Assembly (NCBI GenBank): GCA_001692895.1
Contig: KV748278.1
Location: 124,001-188,000, forward strand
DNA: 64,000 nucleotides
Direction: 5' to 3'
Source of the DNA: Cenococcum geophilum 1.58
Lineage: Eukaryota; Ascomycota; Dothideomycetes; Gloniales; Gloniaceae
Shown here: one piece after another, positions 22,840-36,784 of the stretch
How positions within the stretch are numbered: the stretch's first letter is position 1
Layout: each line of letters starts with the position of its first letter
The notes under the pieces: model-generated
What the model saw: only the letters and a program-made list of their open reading frames with translations
Told to the model about the DNA's origin: nothing
Databases searched by the model: none
Translations under genes and position numbers: made by a program

Positions 22840-24186
22840 GCTAAATAATATGCTACCAAAAGCAGCTACTATAACGCTATTGACGGCGGCAACTACTTTA
22901 AGGTTAGGAGGTGATACTAATATAGTAGATACTAACTTATAGAAATCTGTAACAGTTGGACAATTATAAGAGATAGTCAACTAATTAATAATAAATAATT
23001 GCGGCGCTAAAAGAAAGGGTTAATAGAATAGAAGCAGTAAAAATTAAGCTATTATTAATTGAAAGATATTTAGAAGAAAGATTAAAGCTTAAGGGATTCC
23101 TTACGCAAATGCACTTTAAGGTTATATAAAAAGGGGTAAAGTTACTAATACCTATGGATCGAATAGTATATACGGGACTATTCCTATTAAAAAGGGCACT
23201 TAAACAGTTTAAGCCTTACCTTATGGAAATATAGGTAAATGGAATGACGATTACTAATTAGAAGGTATAGTTTATATTCTTAAGCTAGGAAGGGTTTATA
23301 GAGCGACTTATATAAATGTTTAGAGACCTAAAAGCGGTAACTATAGCGGAAAGAAAACTTTAAGATATTATATAGTAAACTTTAGTAATTAAGTATATAA
23401 CGCAGTTCTAGACGTTAGTAATATAAGTTAAGTAAAATAATAAGGCGCTTATAATATAGTATAAATAGGGACTTAAGGCTAAAGTTTAGGATGTAATTAT
23501 CCTAATAGAAGATGCGGATACCCTAAGAGAGCTAATAGATTAAGTAATTAAAATTAATAATTAGATCTACTAAAGGGAGTAGGCCAAGAGAGGTTAGAAT
23601 AGAGTTTTATAGTTATATAAGGCGTAGAGTACGCAATAACTAAAGCTAAGTTAAAAACTATAGTATGGCGCAGAGCTAATAGACCTAAGTAGTACTAAAG
23701 AAGCCTATAAGAGATGGAGTAAAAAGCTATAAAAACCTAAAGGTTAAGGATCTAGTAATTATAGGACTAAGGAATAGAGGTTAAATTAGGGATCTTAGTA
23801 GTAGAAGACGTTTAGGCGGACTCTATAATAAAGTTAGTAGTTTGAAGATAGAGCTTATATAAATTGCAGAAAATAAGGTTACTTTATAAGGGATTATAAA
23901 GATAGTTAGAGTTACTATATAATAAAGGGAACTAGACTAGTAGAAGATATATATATATAAAGGGACAATAGTATACTACAAGGAATAAAAGAATGTTTAA
24001 TTAGAAGTTTTGCGTTTTGCTATAATAATATATACCGAATTTATAAAGACGCTAAGTATAGCGTAAGCTATTAGCTATAGGAGCTAAAATCCTTAAAATA
24101 TAGGGGAATTAATAAACTATTACGTAGATTGGATATTAAAGACGACGAGTTTAATATAGGCGAAATATTTATAGATAATAAGGTAA
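22840..24186 (+). pseudogene. gag: gypsy-2 gag, cut by gypsy-3
   Basis: The plus strand reads MLPKAATITLLTAATTLRLG, then a Gag-like body with many RIP stops. The same start is seen in gypsy-2b (minus strand near 54105) and gypsy-5 (near 44505). The gene is interrupted at 24191 by gypsy-3 and resumes at 30556. Confidence 0.75.
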
Positions 24187-24191
24187 TAAAG

Positions 24192-24384
24192 TGTTACGGA
24201 ACCCCACCGCAGAGGCCTCTATAGGAGAGCCCCGTGCTCTTGCGTACACCTCGCGTACAGCTTATGTCAGCTACGCGTAGGTATATCACCTCCTTACGCC
24301 CTCAACCCTTACGATCGATTGCGTAACGTCTTATAGACTCCTTAAATACATACGCTTTGTAGCTACTGCCCCCGTCCTATAACA
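24192..24384 (+). repeat. gypsy-3 5' LTR
   Basis: 193 bp, GC-richer than its surroundings. It matches 30358..30550 with C/T and G/A differences. Confidence 0.93.
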
Positions 24385-24439
24385 TTACATTACGCCTTTT
24401 TTACTACTAACGCTCAGCCTATAACCAATTCTACGTCTC

Positions 24440-25980
24440 TATAACACTATAGGCGCTACTAAAAGCAGTATATCTACGAATTACCTCACTTTATACTTTT
24501 AAGGAACCCATAATAGTAAGACAATATCCCTTACTAGCTACTATATTAAATCTAAAGAATAATCTAATACCTATACTTAACCTACGACGCCAATTAATCC
24601 TAGGAGAATTTGATTTATTAGCTCTAGCCTTAACCCCTAAGGAGACGGACACTAATAATGTCTTATCTTTTATTAACTATATAACTACGGATAAGCAAAT
24701 AGAAGGGCTACTACCTATTAAAATTAAAATATAAGACGCCGAGATGTTTGTAAAAATGGTAGCATAAGACTTTAATAAATACTACTACCTTCTATAGAAC
24801 TATTATCTAAAGCTTATACGAGCTGAGATGCGTACTGCCTAAGATCGCGATATTACCTAAGACCTATAAGCTTATAAGGTGCTCGCTAACAACATATATT
24901 AAGAAACTAAAGACGACCTCCGTATATTTAAACGCGACGTTTAATAATTAAAGAAGGCTAAGATTGCACTAATTGCTACAGTTACTAAAAGAGAAGGTAT
25001 AATTAAATACCTATAATCTTAGCTTAACGAGCATATTTATAATAACGCTAGATACCTCTCTATTATATATAACGCCACCTAAGTCTCTATACCCCTAGTA
25101 ACTTCACCTACTTAATACTTAATAGAGGGCTAGCGCTAAGTAGCTTTACCTAATAAAAACCCCTACTAAAGCAGCAACGACAAAAGCTATAATAATTAGA
25201 CCTAAACTGCTACTATAGGGTTTAATACACGCTACCCTAATCCCCTAGTCTTTTAGGGAGACCGTAAGGAATACAGCCACTAGAAGATATAAATCCGTAA
25301 GAAACTAACTTAGAGCGCCTACCTTTTTCTTATAGAAGATACTAAGATCGGCTATATTATCGGGCGAATAAAGGGTATACTATTTAATAGACTCTTCGCC
25401 TAATGGGAGACTAGTAGCCCTTAGAAGTGGTAGTTCTACTAAGAAGTCCTTAATAATCTTAACCTAATGTACCGCGACTATAACCTACTAGCCACTAACT
25501 AAGCTAAACTATATACTTTGGAGATAAGCCCTACTAAATTATTTAATAAATTCTATATTAAATTCTAGGAATATACCGGAGCCCTCGCCTGAGATAATAC
25601 TAAAGACTAGAAGGACCTCCTTAAAAAAGTTACTTATTGCCTTAGTTACGCAGCCGCTAGCTATAATTATAACGATATTTATAATATAGTAGCAGCTTTA
25701 TAGAAGATTAAATAATAACTAAATTAGATTGCTATTACTAATTCTTACCTAAAGACCTCTCTATAGAAGCCCCCTGGGCCTACTAAACCTATATATACTA
25801 AGCCACTAACGCCTACTACTTTAAGTACTACCGGAACTAATATTAATTTCTCTATACTAACCTTCCTATAGAAACTCCTAGATAGAGAGCGCGAGCTACT
25901 TTAAAAACTAAAATACTGCTATAAATGCCGTTAAGAAGGCTATTATTGCGATAACCTAAACTACCTAATAGCTAGGTTTA
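24440..25980 (+). pseudogene. gag: gypsy-3 gag
   Basis: The plus-strand frame includes ETDTNNVLSFINYITTDKQI and a zinc-knuckle remnant CYKCR-EGYYCDNL near 25915..25960, in which the His is read as Tyr, as RIP would do to CAC. It is followed directly by the protease region. Confidence 0.75.
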
Positions 25981-25999
25981 GTAGCCGCCGCCTAATACC

Positions 26000-28900
26000 T
26001 AACCTAATACCCTAAACACTAAATACGTTACTACGCGCCACTACCGTATAAGACGAAGACGTAGTAATAGCGGTAGAGTTAGATACGGAAACAGAAAACA
26101 CTAAGTCTTAGCCCTAAGTTATAGGTTAAGATGCCCTAACGACGGAGGGATCTATATATTGGCTTACTTAATAGATAACTTTATAAAGATAAATAGACGG
26201 AAATAGATAGTTTTACCTATAATAGGAACTACTACCAAAAAATAATATAAAAGCCGTTTTATAATTAATTGCGAAGCTACTAATAAATTTATAGATACCT
26301 AATTTATGCGTACTTATAACCTACCTACCTTACCCCTTACTAAAGCCCACGCCCTATAACTTACTAACGGTAATTATACCGTATAGAAGATTACCTATAT
26401 AGTATAACTCTACCTAGATATAAATGGGCACTAGGAAGAACTCTAGGCCTATATAATACTACTTACTAACTACCCTATTATCCTTAAAATGAACTAGCTT
26501 AAATAATATAACCCCGCCATTAACTAGAAGAAGAGAGAAGTAACCTTTAACTCTAAATACTATAGAGAGACTTACCTAGGGCATAGCTTAGCCGCCTCTA
26601 TTTACTTCCTAGGATATTAACCTAAGGAACCCCTTATTATCCTACCTATAACTACTACTATATAAGTGCCCTGGCCTTCTACCGTATAGTATATAAGAAA
26701 GGCTAGACCGTTACTATAGCTTCCTAATTATAACTATATAAGCTTAATAAAGAATAAAACTACGTCCTCTATAGTAATAGGATAGATATAGTTAACCTTT
26801 TAGAAGATAACGCCCTTATAGAACTCTATAGACTTTTACCTTTAGACTTTAAGAAGGTTATAAAGCTTAAAAAAGGACTTACTAATAAAGAACTCCGCAA
26901 GCTCCTCCTTAAGAGGTATTATTACTTTACTAATATATGCTTATAAAAGAGCGTAGATATACTCCCCCTATATTAACCTAATAACTATACCATTAATATT
27001 AAATAAGGAAAAATGCTACCTTATAAGAGACCCTACCTAATATTAAAAGATAAGCTTTTAGTTATAAAAAAGTATATTAACAAGCACCTTAATAAAGGAT
27101 TTATTCGTCCTAGTATATTACTAGNAGCCNCCCCTATCCTTCTNNCTAANAAGCTANNANGAGGTATTTAATTCNATGTTAACTATAGAGGACTTAACGC
27201 TATTATAATTAAAAACTAATACCTAGTACCGCTTATACGTAAGACCCTTAAGCGGCTTAATTAAGCTAAAATCTATACTAAGCTTAATATTATTGCCGCC
27301 TTTAACTATCTCTAAATACGGGAAGGTAATAAATAGAAAACCGCATTCGCATTGCGCTTCAGCCAATTTAAATATACTATTATGCCCTTTAGCGTATATA
27401 ACGGCCTAGGCACCTTCTAAAGCTATATTAATAACGCCTTATAGGACTATTTTAACGACTTCTACTCTACATACCTGGACAATATACTTATTTATAGTAA
27501 TAACCTCTCTAAGTATACTAAACACGTTTAAAAGGTCCTATAGCGCCTTAGGGATATAGGACTTTATATTAATTTAAAAAAATGCGAATTCTTAGTTATA
27601 GAAGTAAAATACCTTAGACTAATTATTACTACTAAGGGTGTCTATATAGACCCTAAGAAGGTACGCATAATTACTAAATAGCAAGCCCTTAACTGCATTA
27701 AGGACGTATAAGCCTTTTTTAGTTTTGCCAACTTCTATTAGAAATTTATATATAACTTCTTAGGCGTAGTAGTACTACTTATAGCAATAATGCGAATAAA
27801 GGGCCTTTCTGTAAAAGGAAGAAAAACGTACCTACGCTTTACCTAGACGCCTAAATGCGAGAAGTCGTTCTAAGACCTTAAAAATGCCTTTACTAAAGCA
27901 CCTATCCTAGCTTACTTTATACTAGGACGACAACTCTACTTTAAAACTAACTTCTCAGACTATATTAACGCAGGCGTCCTCTTTTAGATAGGCGATAACG
28001 GTTTCCTTTACCTAGTCGCATTCTACTTATCTAAGCTTATACTATAAGAGTATAACTACAAGATCTATAATAAAGAACTCCTTATAATTATACGAGCGTT
28101 TAAAGAATTCTAACTAGAACTTTCCTTAGTAGAGCCTAACTAGCTAACTAAAGTCCTTACGGACTATCGTAACCTTAAGTACTTTATAACCACGAAGTAG
28201 CTAAACTAACGCTAAATACGTTAGAACGAGTTCCTCTCTAGTTTTAACTTTAAAATTATATATAGACTAGGAGTATAAGGTACTAAACCTAATAGCCTAA
28301 TACGCCGCTCGTAAGACCTTCCTTAGTCTAAAGATAACCTTTATAATTAGTTCCAATAATAAACAATCCTAAAAACACGAAATTTGGCCCTAGGTATACT
28401 ACCTATAATAGAGCTAACTATACCCTAACTTTATACCATAAAACTAGAGTTACCTCCTAAAATTAAAGAGCTTATTACTATAGTAAATAACGCCTCTATT
28501 AACCTATTACTGCATTAACTTATTACTGTAAAGACCGCCGGCGCCTATATACTACCTACTAACCTCTAAAGCTTAGACTAAATTAATATAGCAGCCTTAG
28601 AAGTAAAAGAGAATAGGCTCTATTATAAAGGCCGCCTATTTATCCCTAACTTAGAAAATCTATAACGGTAACTAATCTAAATAGCCCATGACCTCCGATT
28701 AAGCGGCCACCTAGATAGAAAAAAAACCTACAAGCTTCTTAGCCGGTACTACTTCTAGCCAAAAATAATAGACTTAGTTAAACGCTTTATAGGCGCCTGC
28801 TATAATTATAAGCGCGCTAAGGCCTTTAATATAAAGTACTAAGGACTACTGTACCCTCTACTAGTACCTATACAACGATGGGCAGATATCGCTATAGATT

Positions 28901-30065
28901 TTATTATTAACCTACTACCCTATAAACGATACGGCCGTACCTATAAGAACATTCTTATAATAATATGCCAACTTATAAAAGAGCGCCACTATGTCCTAAC
29001 TAAAGGCGTAGCCGTTAGCGATGTTACTAACGCCTTTCTTTATAAAGTTTACCGACTATATAGGTTACCTAACTTAATTACGTCTAACTAAGGCATATAA
29101 TTTAACTCCGATATATAGAGACGAATCTGCTAACGCCTTAGCATCTCTGTCAGGATGTCTATATCCTTCTACTATAAAACTACTAGGCAACTAGAAAACG
29201 CTAATACTAGTATAAAAGCGTACCTACGATAGGTAGTTGCCTATAGTTAAGATAACTGGGTAGATTACCTCCTACTAGGTAAATTCGCAGCGAATAACTA
29301 CGTCTTAACTACTATAGGACTTACCCCGTTTTTCGTAAATAAGGGTTATTACCTCTAATCCGGTATAGAGCCACTAGAACCTATTAATAAGAAACTACTA
29401 TATAGAAAACGCCTTAAGATGCTACTTACCGACTAGCATACAGACCGTATAAAAAATCTACTTAACTACTATAAGGGAGAAATGGCCTAGGCTTAAGTAA
29501 AGTAGGCCTACTTTGCTAACTATTATAAAACGCCACTACTAGAGATGTGTGTTAGTAATTAGGTATAGCTAAATACACGCAATATCTCTATATAGAGGCC
29601 TATAAAGACACTTAATTATAAGAACCTCGGCCCCTATTTAATTAAACGAGTTATTAATAGGGGAGCCATATATAAGCTAGAACTCCCACCTACCCTAGCT
29701 ACCCGTGGGATATAGCCTATATTTTACCTATAGCTACTATACCTCTATTAGCCTAACCTCTTACTAGGGTAGATATAGCCTAAACCTTTATTAGTACTAA
29801 TCCAAAACAAAAATAAAGACGAGAACTATAAGGAGTGGACCGTTAAATAAATTATTAACTCTAAATACTTTGGTAAAGGCAGAGGACGACGGCTTTACTA
29901 CAGAGCTATATACATAGGATTTAACATAAATTAGCTAGAATGGCAACTATAGGAAGACTTTAAAAATGTAAAGGATCTAATTAGCGACTTTTACTACGCG
30001 AACCTATAGAAACTGGGCCTAAGCAGAGACTTTATACCTAATTCTCTATAGGAGCCCTTATAGAG
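26000..30065 (+). pseudogene. pol: gypsy-3 pol (protease, RT, RNase H, integrase, chromodomain)
   Basis: In order: a retropepsin-like region (FIINCEATNKFID, ~26260); reverse transcriptase (KGFIRPSILL near 27090, FCVNYRGLNAI-type block at 27170..27200 with ambiguous bases, catalytic box YLDN at 27472..27483); RNase H (27840-28320); integrase (HDLRLSGHLDRKKTYKLLSRYYF, given here in outline; WADIAIDFIINLLP near 28880). It closes with a chromodomain-like end (NSKYFGKGRGRRLYYRAIYI, 29855..29930). Stops are of RIP type. It is an inactive relic. Confidence 0.9.
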
Positions 30066-30169
30066 TTAAACCGTTATACATTACTACGTAAGGGCAAATT
30101 GCCGTTAAATTGCCGTTAGGTTGCGGTAAAGTACGATTACGTAACTGGAATATCGTTAAGATGTCCAGG

Positions 30170-30192
30170 AACTTTAACCGGCGGTTAAAGTT
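30170..30192. repeat. Perfect 23-base palindrome after gypsy-3 pol
   Basis: AACTTTAACCG/CGGTTAAAGTT with a one-base centre, followed by atctaattagttagattc. Upstream stand two copies of aaattgccgtt (30096..30117). See also 10069..10091 and 45979..46001. Confidence 0.85.
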
Positions 30193-30357
30193 ATCTAATT
30201 AGTTAGATTCTTAGATGCTAAGCCCTATTATATAACATTGTTTTAAGCCTTTAGTAATACCCTCCTTTTCTTCTTTTTTATACCTTAAGTGTCTCTTCTA
30301 TATATATATAGTAACCACAGCGTCGCCAGAGCTCCGCCTCTATAAGAGGGGGGGTAG

Positions 30358-30550
30358 TATTACAGAACCCTACCGCAGGGGCCTCTATAGGAGAGCCCCG
30401 TGCTCTTACGTATACCTTGCGTACAGCTTATGTTAGCTACGCGTAGGTATATCACCTCCTTACGCCCTCGACCCTTACGATCGATCGCGTAACGTCTTAT
30501 AGACTCCTCAAATACATACGCTTTATAGCCACTGCCCCCGTCCCGTGACA
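30358..30550 (+). repeat. gypsy-3 3' LTR
   Basis: Partner of 24192..24384. A 63-codon open frame on its minus strand is only the complement of the LTR and is not a gene. Confidence 0.93.
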
Positions 30551-30555
30551 TAAAG

Positions 30556-33500
30556 ATAGCTTACTAGGAGTGTGTAAACCTTAAAGAAGTTATATTAGAA
30601 GTAGAGACTGAGACTACTATAAAGCAAGGTTTAGTAACGGGCATTATAACACCGTTAGATATAGTATTTATTACTTTATAAGATAAAAGGAAGAGTATCT
30701 TAAAGAGATTAAGTAAGCAGACAACTGCTTATATTAATTTATTACTTAATAAAGGCAAAAAGTTAAGGGCTTAAGATTCTTAAAATAAGATAAGAGATAA
30801 CTAAGATTCTTAAGATAAGATAAGGTATGCTTAAGGACCTATAATAGACGAAAACTAATAGAGTAGAGTAATAGCTTAGTTTAAAGATATACGAATAAAC
30901 TTAGAATAGAGTTTTCTATAGGTATAAGATTCTTAAAATAAGATAAGTAAGATTTAAGACTTTTAAGACGAGATAAGAATACCTAAGCTTAGTTAGACTA
31001 AGGTAGGAGCTAAGCTTAAGATAGAAGTAAGCTTAGAATTAAGAATCCTATAGAACTAAGACTATAAGATATAAATGAGAACTATTAACAAGATTAAGAA
31101 GTAAGAAGACTTTAATAATCTACTTATAAGATATAAAAAGAAAGAAACTATAGAGGAGTTTAGAGCAAGAATTATCTTATAGTAAGATTAGAAACTAGAT
31201 AAGAGATCTAGTATACTAGGCCGTATAAGGGATAAAGTACCTATATAGAGAATTACTAATAGGCCTAGAGCAGGCATACTAAGAGTTAAGTGGCTTACTA
31301 AATTGGAATAAGAAGAGGATCTAGGGATTTAAACTAGGTTTAAGAAACAATATATAAAGGGCTATTATAATATAGTAATAAGAAGATACTTTCTTATAGA
31401 TAAGCCGTATATACTTAAGGGGTTATATTAAAAGTGGTATAGACAATGATATAACGATAAGTAGGAAGATTTCTATATATAGTTAGATAAAAAAAGTTAT
31501 CTAAGACCACCTAATTATAGAAAAGGCTATAAGTTATATTAAAGGAGCCTTAATTATAACGTTAAAAGATCTAAAGGAGTAATTAGAGGACTAGAGAAGC
31601 GAGAGGTAAATCTTAGTACCTATAAATAAAGTTATAACGCTTAGATTAATAAGAGAAAGGTTTAAACTTAAGGATAAAGATAAGCTAAGAGTTAACCTAA
31701 GACACTAAGTATATTATATATTGGTATAGATTATATGCGTAGATAATATGTGCAATATATATAGAGTACTAAAAGATAAAAACTAGAGGTACCTAGTAAG
31801 GATATATTAGGTACTGGATAAGGCGAAATATAGAAACGCTAAGTATATATATAGTTGGCGCCTAATAGAAGTATAAAGCTAAGGGGACTTAATTCTTTAG
31901 CTAGGAAAATCATTACGGAAGAATACTTAGACGGATAATAGTGGTGGGAATGCCTAGAGAATACGTATCTATAGTATATTAAAAATAAGAAACGAACTAA
32001 GTATTGGCTAAAAGTGGACTAAGTATAAATAGGATTAAGTAGCTAATAGTTAGGAAAAGTAGAGGCCTATAGGACTAGAGGGAACTAGTAGTAGAGCCTT
32101 AGACCCTTAAAGGAATTTAAGGATAATACCTAAATTTATAAGTTAAGTAGTAAGATTAGCAGTTTAAAGTATTAATAGATAGTGGAGTAATAAGGAACTA
32201 TATCTTATTAGCAGTAGTTTAAAAAAAATAGGATTACTATATAGAAAGAAGGAGTATTTTTACCTATTAGTAATAATTTTAGGAGATCCAATAGCCTACG
32301 GAGGAGGTATTATTAATCTTAAAATAGGACCTATTTAGTTAACTATTAAAGGGAAATAAATTAAGATGTCTTTTAATATATTACAATTAGGAAATAATAA
32401 GGTAGTACTAGAAATGCCTTAGTTATAGGAATATAATTTAAAGATTAATTAAATTATAGGTTAGGTTAATATTAGAGATACTTATTAATATAAGACGCGG
32501 TAATAAGCTAAGTTGGTATAGTACTAAGTAGGAGTAACCTATAAGGAGATAGAAAAAGGACTAAGTTATGTACTAAAGAAATACTATAAGTATAGCAAGA
32601 AACTATAGTTACTAAAAAGTAAAAAGCTATTAGAGTATATAGTATAGGACTATAAGATAGAATTAAAACTAGAAATAAGTTTAAGGTTTTTTTTAATCTA
32701 TAAGCTTACTAAAGAGAAAGGTAAAGCATTAAAAGAGTTTATTTAAGAAAATCTATAAAAAAAGAGATACATTAGACTATCGCAGTTATTAGCGAGTTAT
32801 CTAGTACTATTTATATTAAAGAAAAATGCTAAACTAAGACTGTATATTAACTATAGATAGCTAAATAGCATTACTAGAAAGGATAGGTATTTTTTACCCT
32901 TAATTAGTAAGATCTAAGATAGGATAGGTAATGTATAGATCTTTATAAAGATAGATCTAAGATAGGCGTACTATTGGATTAGAATTAAGGAAGGCGATAA
33001 ATAGAAGGCAGCCTTTAGGTTAAAGGAAGGACTATATAAACTATTAGTTATACAATTTAGGCTTATAAATGCACTAGCAATATTCTAAAAGCGTATTAAT
33101 AATATATTAAGAGAGTACTTAGATAAATTTGTTATGGTATACCTTAATAATATTATTATTTACTTAATAACTAAGGAAAAATACGGAGGCTACGTTAAAT
33201 AGGTCTTAAAGAGACTATAGAAAGAATAAATGCTAGAAGTAATTAAGAAATGCGAGTTCTTTACTAGGAAGACCAATTTTATTAGATTTATTATTAAACT
33301 AGGCTAACTTAGTATAGATCTAAAGAAGATCGAGGCTATAGTAAATTAGTAAGAACTAGAGAATATTATATAGTTAAGATTGTTCCTAGGGTTTTGCAAT
33401 TACTATAGAAGGTTTATAGCGTAATAGTTAAAGAATATTAAACTATTTACGCGATTAATAAAGAAAAAGAACTATAGGCGTGGGGAGAAGAATAGTGGAA

Positions 33501-35480
33501 ACTATTTAAGAAAGTTAAAGAATTGTTTACCTAGGAGCCAGTCCTTAAAATTTATTAACTAGGACTAGAGACAGTTATAAAAATAGATATATTAGACTTT
33601 ATACTAGGGGTATACTTTATATAGAAATATTAAGATAGATAGCACCTAGTAGTATATTATAGTTGGAGGATAATACTACTAAAGTTAAACTATAATATCT
33701 ATAATAAAGAGTTATTAGGTATAGTTATAGTATTAAGGGAATAGAGAGTATTTTTATAAGGCATAGAGAAACTATTTATAGTTAAGACGGATTATAAGAA
33801 CCTAATAAGATTCCTAATAATAAAGGAACTTAACTAAAAATAGGTTAAATAGGTAGAGATGCTTATAAAATACTATTTTAAGATTTAGTATATTAAGGGT
33901 ATAGATAATATATAAGTAGATACTCTAAGTTAAAAAGCTAAACTATAAAATAATAAAAAGCTATTAGGGGCTTTACTGCGAAAAGATATAGACGGACTGA
34001 TTAGGTATAATTATCTAAAAATTATAATAACTTAAAAAGAACTAGATAGAGTTTATAAGTTACTAGAAAGCTTTTAAGTATAAAAGATCTTTAAGGTATA
34101 GCTAGAGGAATAGTTAGAATATCTAGGGGAAGAAATACTGTATAAGTATAGGGAGGTAAAGTATATCCTAAGAAGTATAGCAGAACACTTTATAGAAGAT
34201 TTCTATAAGGGGTTAACTTAAGGATATAATAGAGCTATAAGCTTAGTATTAAGACTCTAAGAAGAGTATATTATTAATAAAATTTAGGGCTTAGCGCGGA
34301 AAGTTACTAAGGAATATTTAGATTACTAGAGAAATAAACTAATAAGGTATAAGCTATACGGAGGGCTATAACCTATTAAAATACTAAAGAGACTATAGGA
34401 GGTTATATTATAGGACTTTAGTATTAAGTTACTAAAGTTAAAAGATCCTATTACCGAATAAGATTATAACGCAATTTTAGTAATAGTGGATAAACTTATA
34501 AAGTGGGGATACTTTATAGCATATATAGAAGAAATATTAGCAGAAGATGTCGCTAGAATCTATATTAAAGATGTATTTATAAGATATAGAGCACTAAGTA
34601 AGATTATATTAGATAGAGATCTAAGATTTATAGTAGTATTTTAAAAGGTATTCTTAGCGGAATAAGGAGTTAGAGCAGTAACTTTTACCATATATTATCC
34701 GTAAACAGACGGTTAAATAGAAAGATTAAATTAGATACTAGAATAGTATTTAAGATATTATATTAATTACGCGTAAAATAATTAGGTATTACTGTTACTA
34801 GTTATATAGCTTATATATAACGCAACACTATAAGAAGGGATAGGTATATTACTATTTAAGGCAAATTACGGATATAAGCTAAAAATATTATTATTATTAT
34901 AATAAGCAAAGAAAACGAGTAGTATAGCTAAAGAAAGGATAAAAATACTAATAAATCTTTATATAGATCTTATAGAAATAATAAAAATAGTATAGTAGAG
35001 AATAAAGAAGTACTATAATACTAAGAGATCTAAGGGACTAGATCTTAAGGAGGGAGATAAAGTATAGCTACTATATAAAAATTTTAAGAGTTAACGACTA
35101 AGTAAAAAGTTAAACTACGTTAGACTAGGACCTTTTAAAATTAAATAAAGAATTTTACTAGTTACGTTTAAATTAAACCTATTAGCTAAAATAAAGATCT
35201 ACCCTATATAGTATATTATAATACTAGAGCCAGTATATAGGAATATTAAGCTACTAGTTTANNAAGNAGATATATATANAGGATAANANGAAGANAAATA
35301 GTAAGTTTTAAAGATTATTAGTTATAAGGACGTTAATAATAAAATATAGTATAAGGTAAAGTATATAGGCTATAATAAGACTACCTAAAAACTATTAAAG
35401 AATTTAAAGCATGCTATAGGAAAGGTATAAAAGTATTAAAAGAGATTAGGTTAGGCAGTATTAATAAAAAACGATCGCTA
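30556..35480 (+). pseudogene. pol: gypsy-2 gag end and pol (RT, RNase H, integrase, chromodomain)
   Basis: Plus strand. 30770..30980 holds about four degenerate copies of gattcttaagataagataag. The protease is near 32150. Reverse transcriptase has its catalytic box read as YLNN at 33140..33151 (both Asp codons GAT turned to AAT). RNase H follows at about 33590-33950. Integrase shows YYPQTDGQIERLNQILE (~34700) and LGPFKI (~35125). A chromodomain-like tail is KIISYKDVNNKIQYKVKYI (35310..35370). Ambiguous bases cluster at 35262..35296. Stops are of RIP type. Confidence 0.88.
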
Positions 35481-36193
35481 AAAATAAGTTACCTAAGGGG
35501 GACCTAGGAAGAGTAGTTGCTAAACTACTTAGATCTATTTCCTTCTTAGTTAAAAGAGAATCCGTTTTTTTATTATTAAGTTCCTATAGACCTTATTTTA
35601 TAAGTTTCTACTTTTTAAAATAAACCTTTTTATAAACCTTCTTAAGACGGATTAACTAAGTAGACGCCGTAAGACGAGACTTAAGGGCCCGTTGCTAAGT
35701 ATTAGCAGCCTTCTATTCCGCGTTATAAGAATAGCGTAACTCCGCTAAAGTAATAGACAGTTTATTATCTAGCTGCGTAGTAGTAAATTAAATATAAAAC
35801 CCTAAAATAAATTAATTAGGGAACTAGACAACTATTAAGGGTAATAAGTTATATATATTTAGTATTAGAGATAGAGTAAACGTTACAGAATAAATAAATA
35901 TTTGCTTTAGTGCACTTTAAGTAAGAGAGCGGTTATTACGAAGATAGGTTTACTAACGTAATATAAACTAACCCCTCTTTTAAACAGCGAGAATATAAAG
36001 ATAGTATAATCTCACTAAGAGATAATATTACAGTAATAGTATGAATACGACGAGCAGTTAAGGAAGAAGAAATTGCTTTAGGTATAATAAGTAATAATAT
36101 TAACTAAATTAATTAAACGGATATTATACCTTTAGTAAATAACTTAAAGATACTAAGAATCTTTAAGGACAAAGGTAAAAAGAAGGGAGATGG

Positions 36194-36617
36194 TGTTACG
36201 AATGCTTTAAGTATAATATTATAACTACTTAGAGAGGAGTTAGAAGAAGCTAGTTAGTTAATATAAATATAGTCTAAAATAGAGCCAATAGAGCTATATA
36301 ATAAGGAATAGTAACTAAGGTTATATAACGTAATTTATATAATTTATAGGATCTATATAATCCGCGATAAAGTAAATAGAGTATATATATATTATATATA
36401 AGAAGGATTTTATAGGAGTACGGTTATATATTTAAGGACCCTTAATCCCTACCTAGATAGTTCCTTCCTTATAGTAATTCTTAGAATATAATTAGAGTTA
36501 ATCTATTAGGCAACTACTCCACCAGTTGTTATTACGTTATTAACTTTAATTTGCATTACCTATACACCTAGCCCAATAACGAGCCTATTGTAGTACTTGC
36601 TATAAGGTTTTATTATA
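36194..36617 (+). repeat. gypsy-2 3' LTR
   Basis: 424 bp, matching 16663..16778 + 22497..22813 and, in complement, the LTRs of gypsy-2b. It opens TGTTACGAATGC and ends tattata before the duplicated tacgt. Confidence 0.92.
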
Positions 36618-36784
36618 TACGTATTAACTATTAAGACCCCTAGCTATTTAATATAAAACTCTCTTATTATTCCTTTCTCTTCTTTACGCAACGTCTTGTA
36701 CTCTATAAGAGCTATATACCCTTAAATTTAGATAAAATTTATATTATTCCTTTAAATCTTCCTTAAAGCCTTATCGCGCCCTTA

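Larger units (their letters stand above)
24192..30550 (+). mobile_element. Ty3/gypsy chromovirus (gypsy-3), 6,359 bp, inside gypsy-2 gag
   Basis: 193-bp LTRs (24192..24384 and 30358..30550) and a perfect target duplication taaag (24187..24191 and 30551..30555). The polypurine tract gaggggggg stands at ~30346..30354 just before the 3' LTR. The LTRs open TGTTACGG/TATTACAG and close CCGTGACA. Gag-pol reads on the plus strand. Confidence 0.95.
16663..36617 (+). mobile_element. Ty3/gypsy element (gypsy-2) carrying copia and gypsy-3 insertions
   Basis: The left LTR is 16663..16778 plus 22497..~22813 (split by copia); the right LTR is 36194..36617. The target duplication is cacgt (16658..16662) / tacgt (36618..36622). 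The internal part runs on the plus strand: gag from ~22840, cut by gypsy-3 at 24192..30550, then pol from 30556 to ~35480. Its own length is about 7.9 kb, matching the uninterrupted relative gypsy-2b (7,960 bp). Confidence 0.92.
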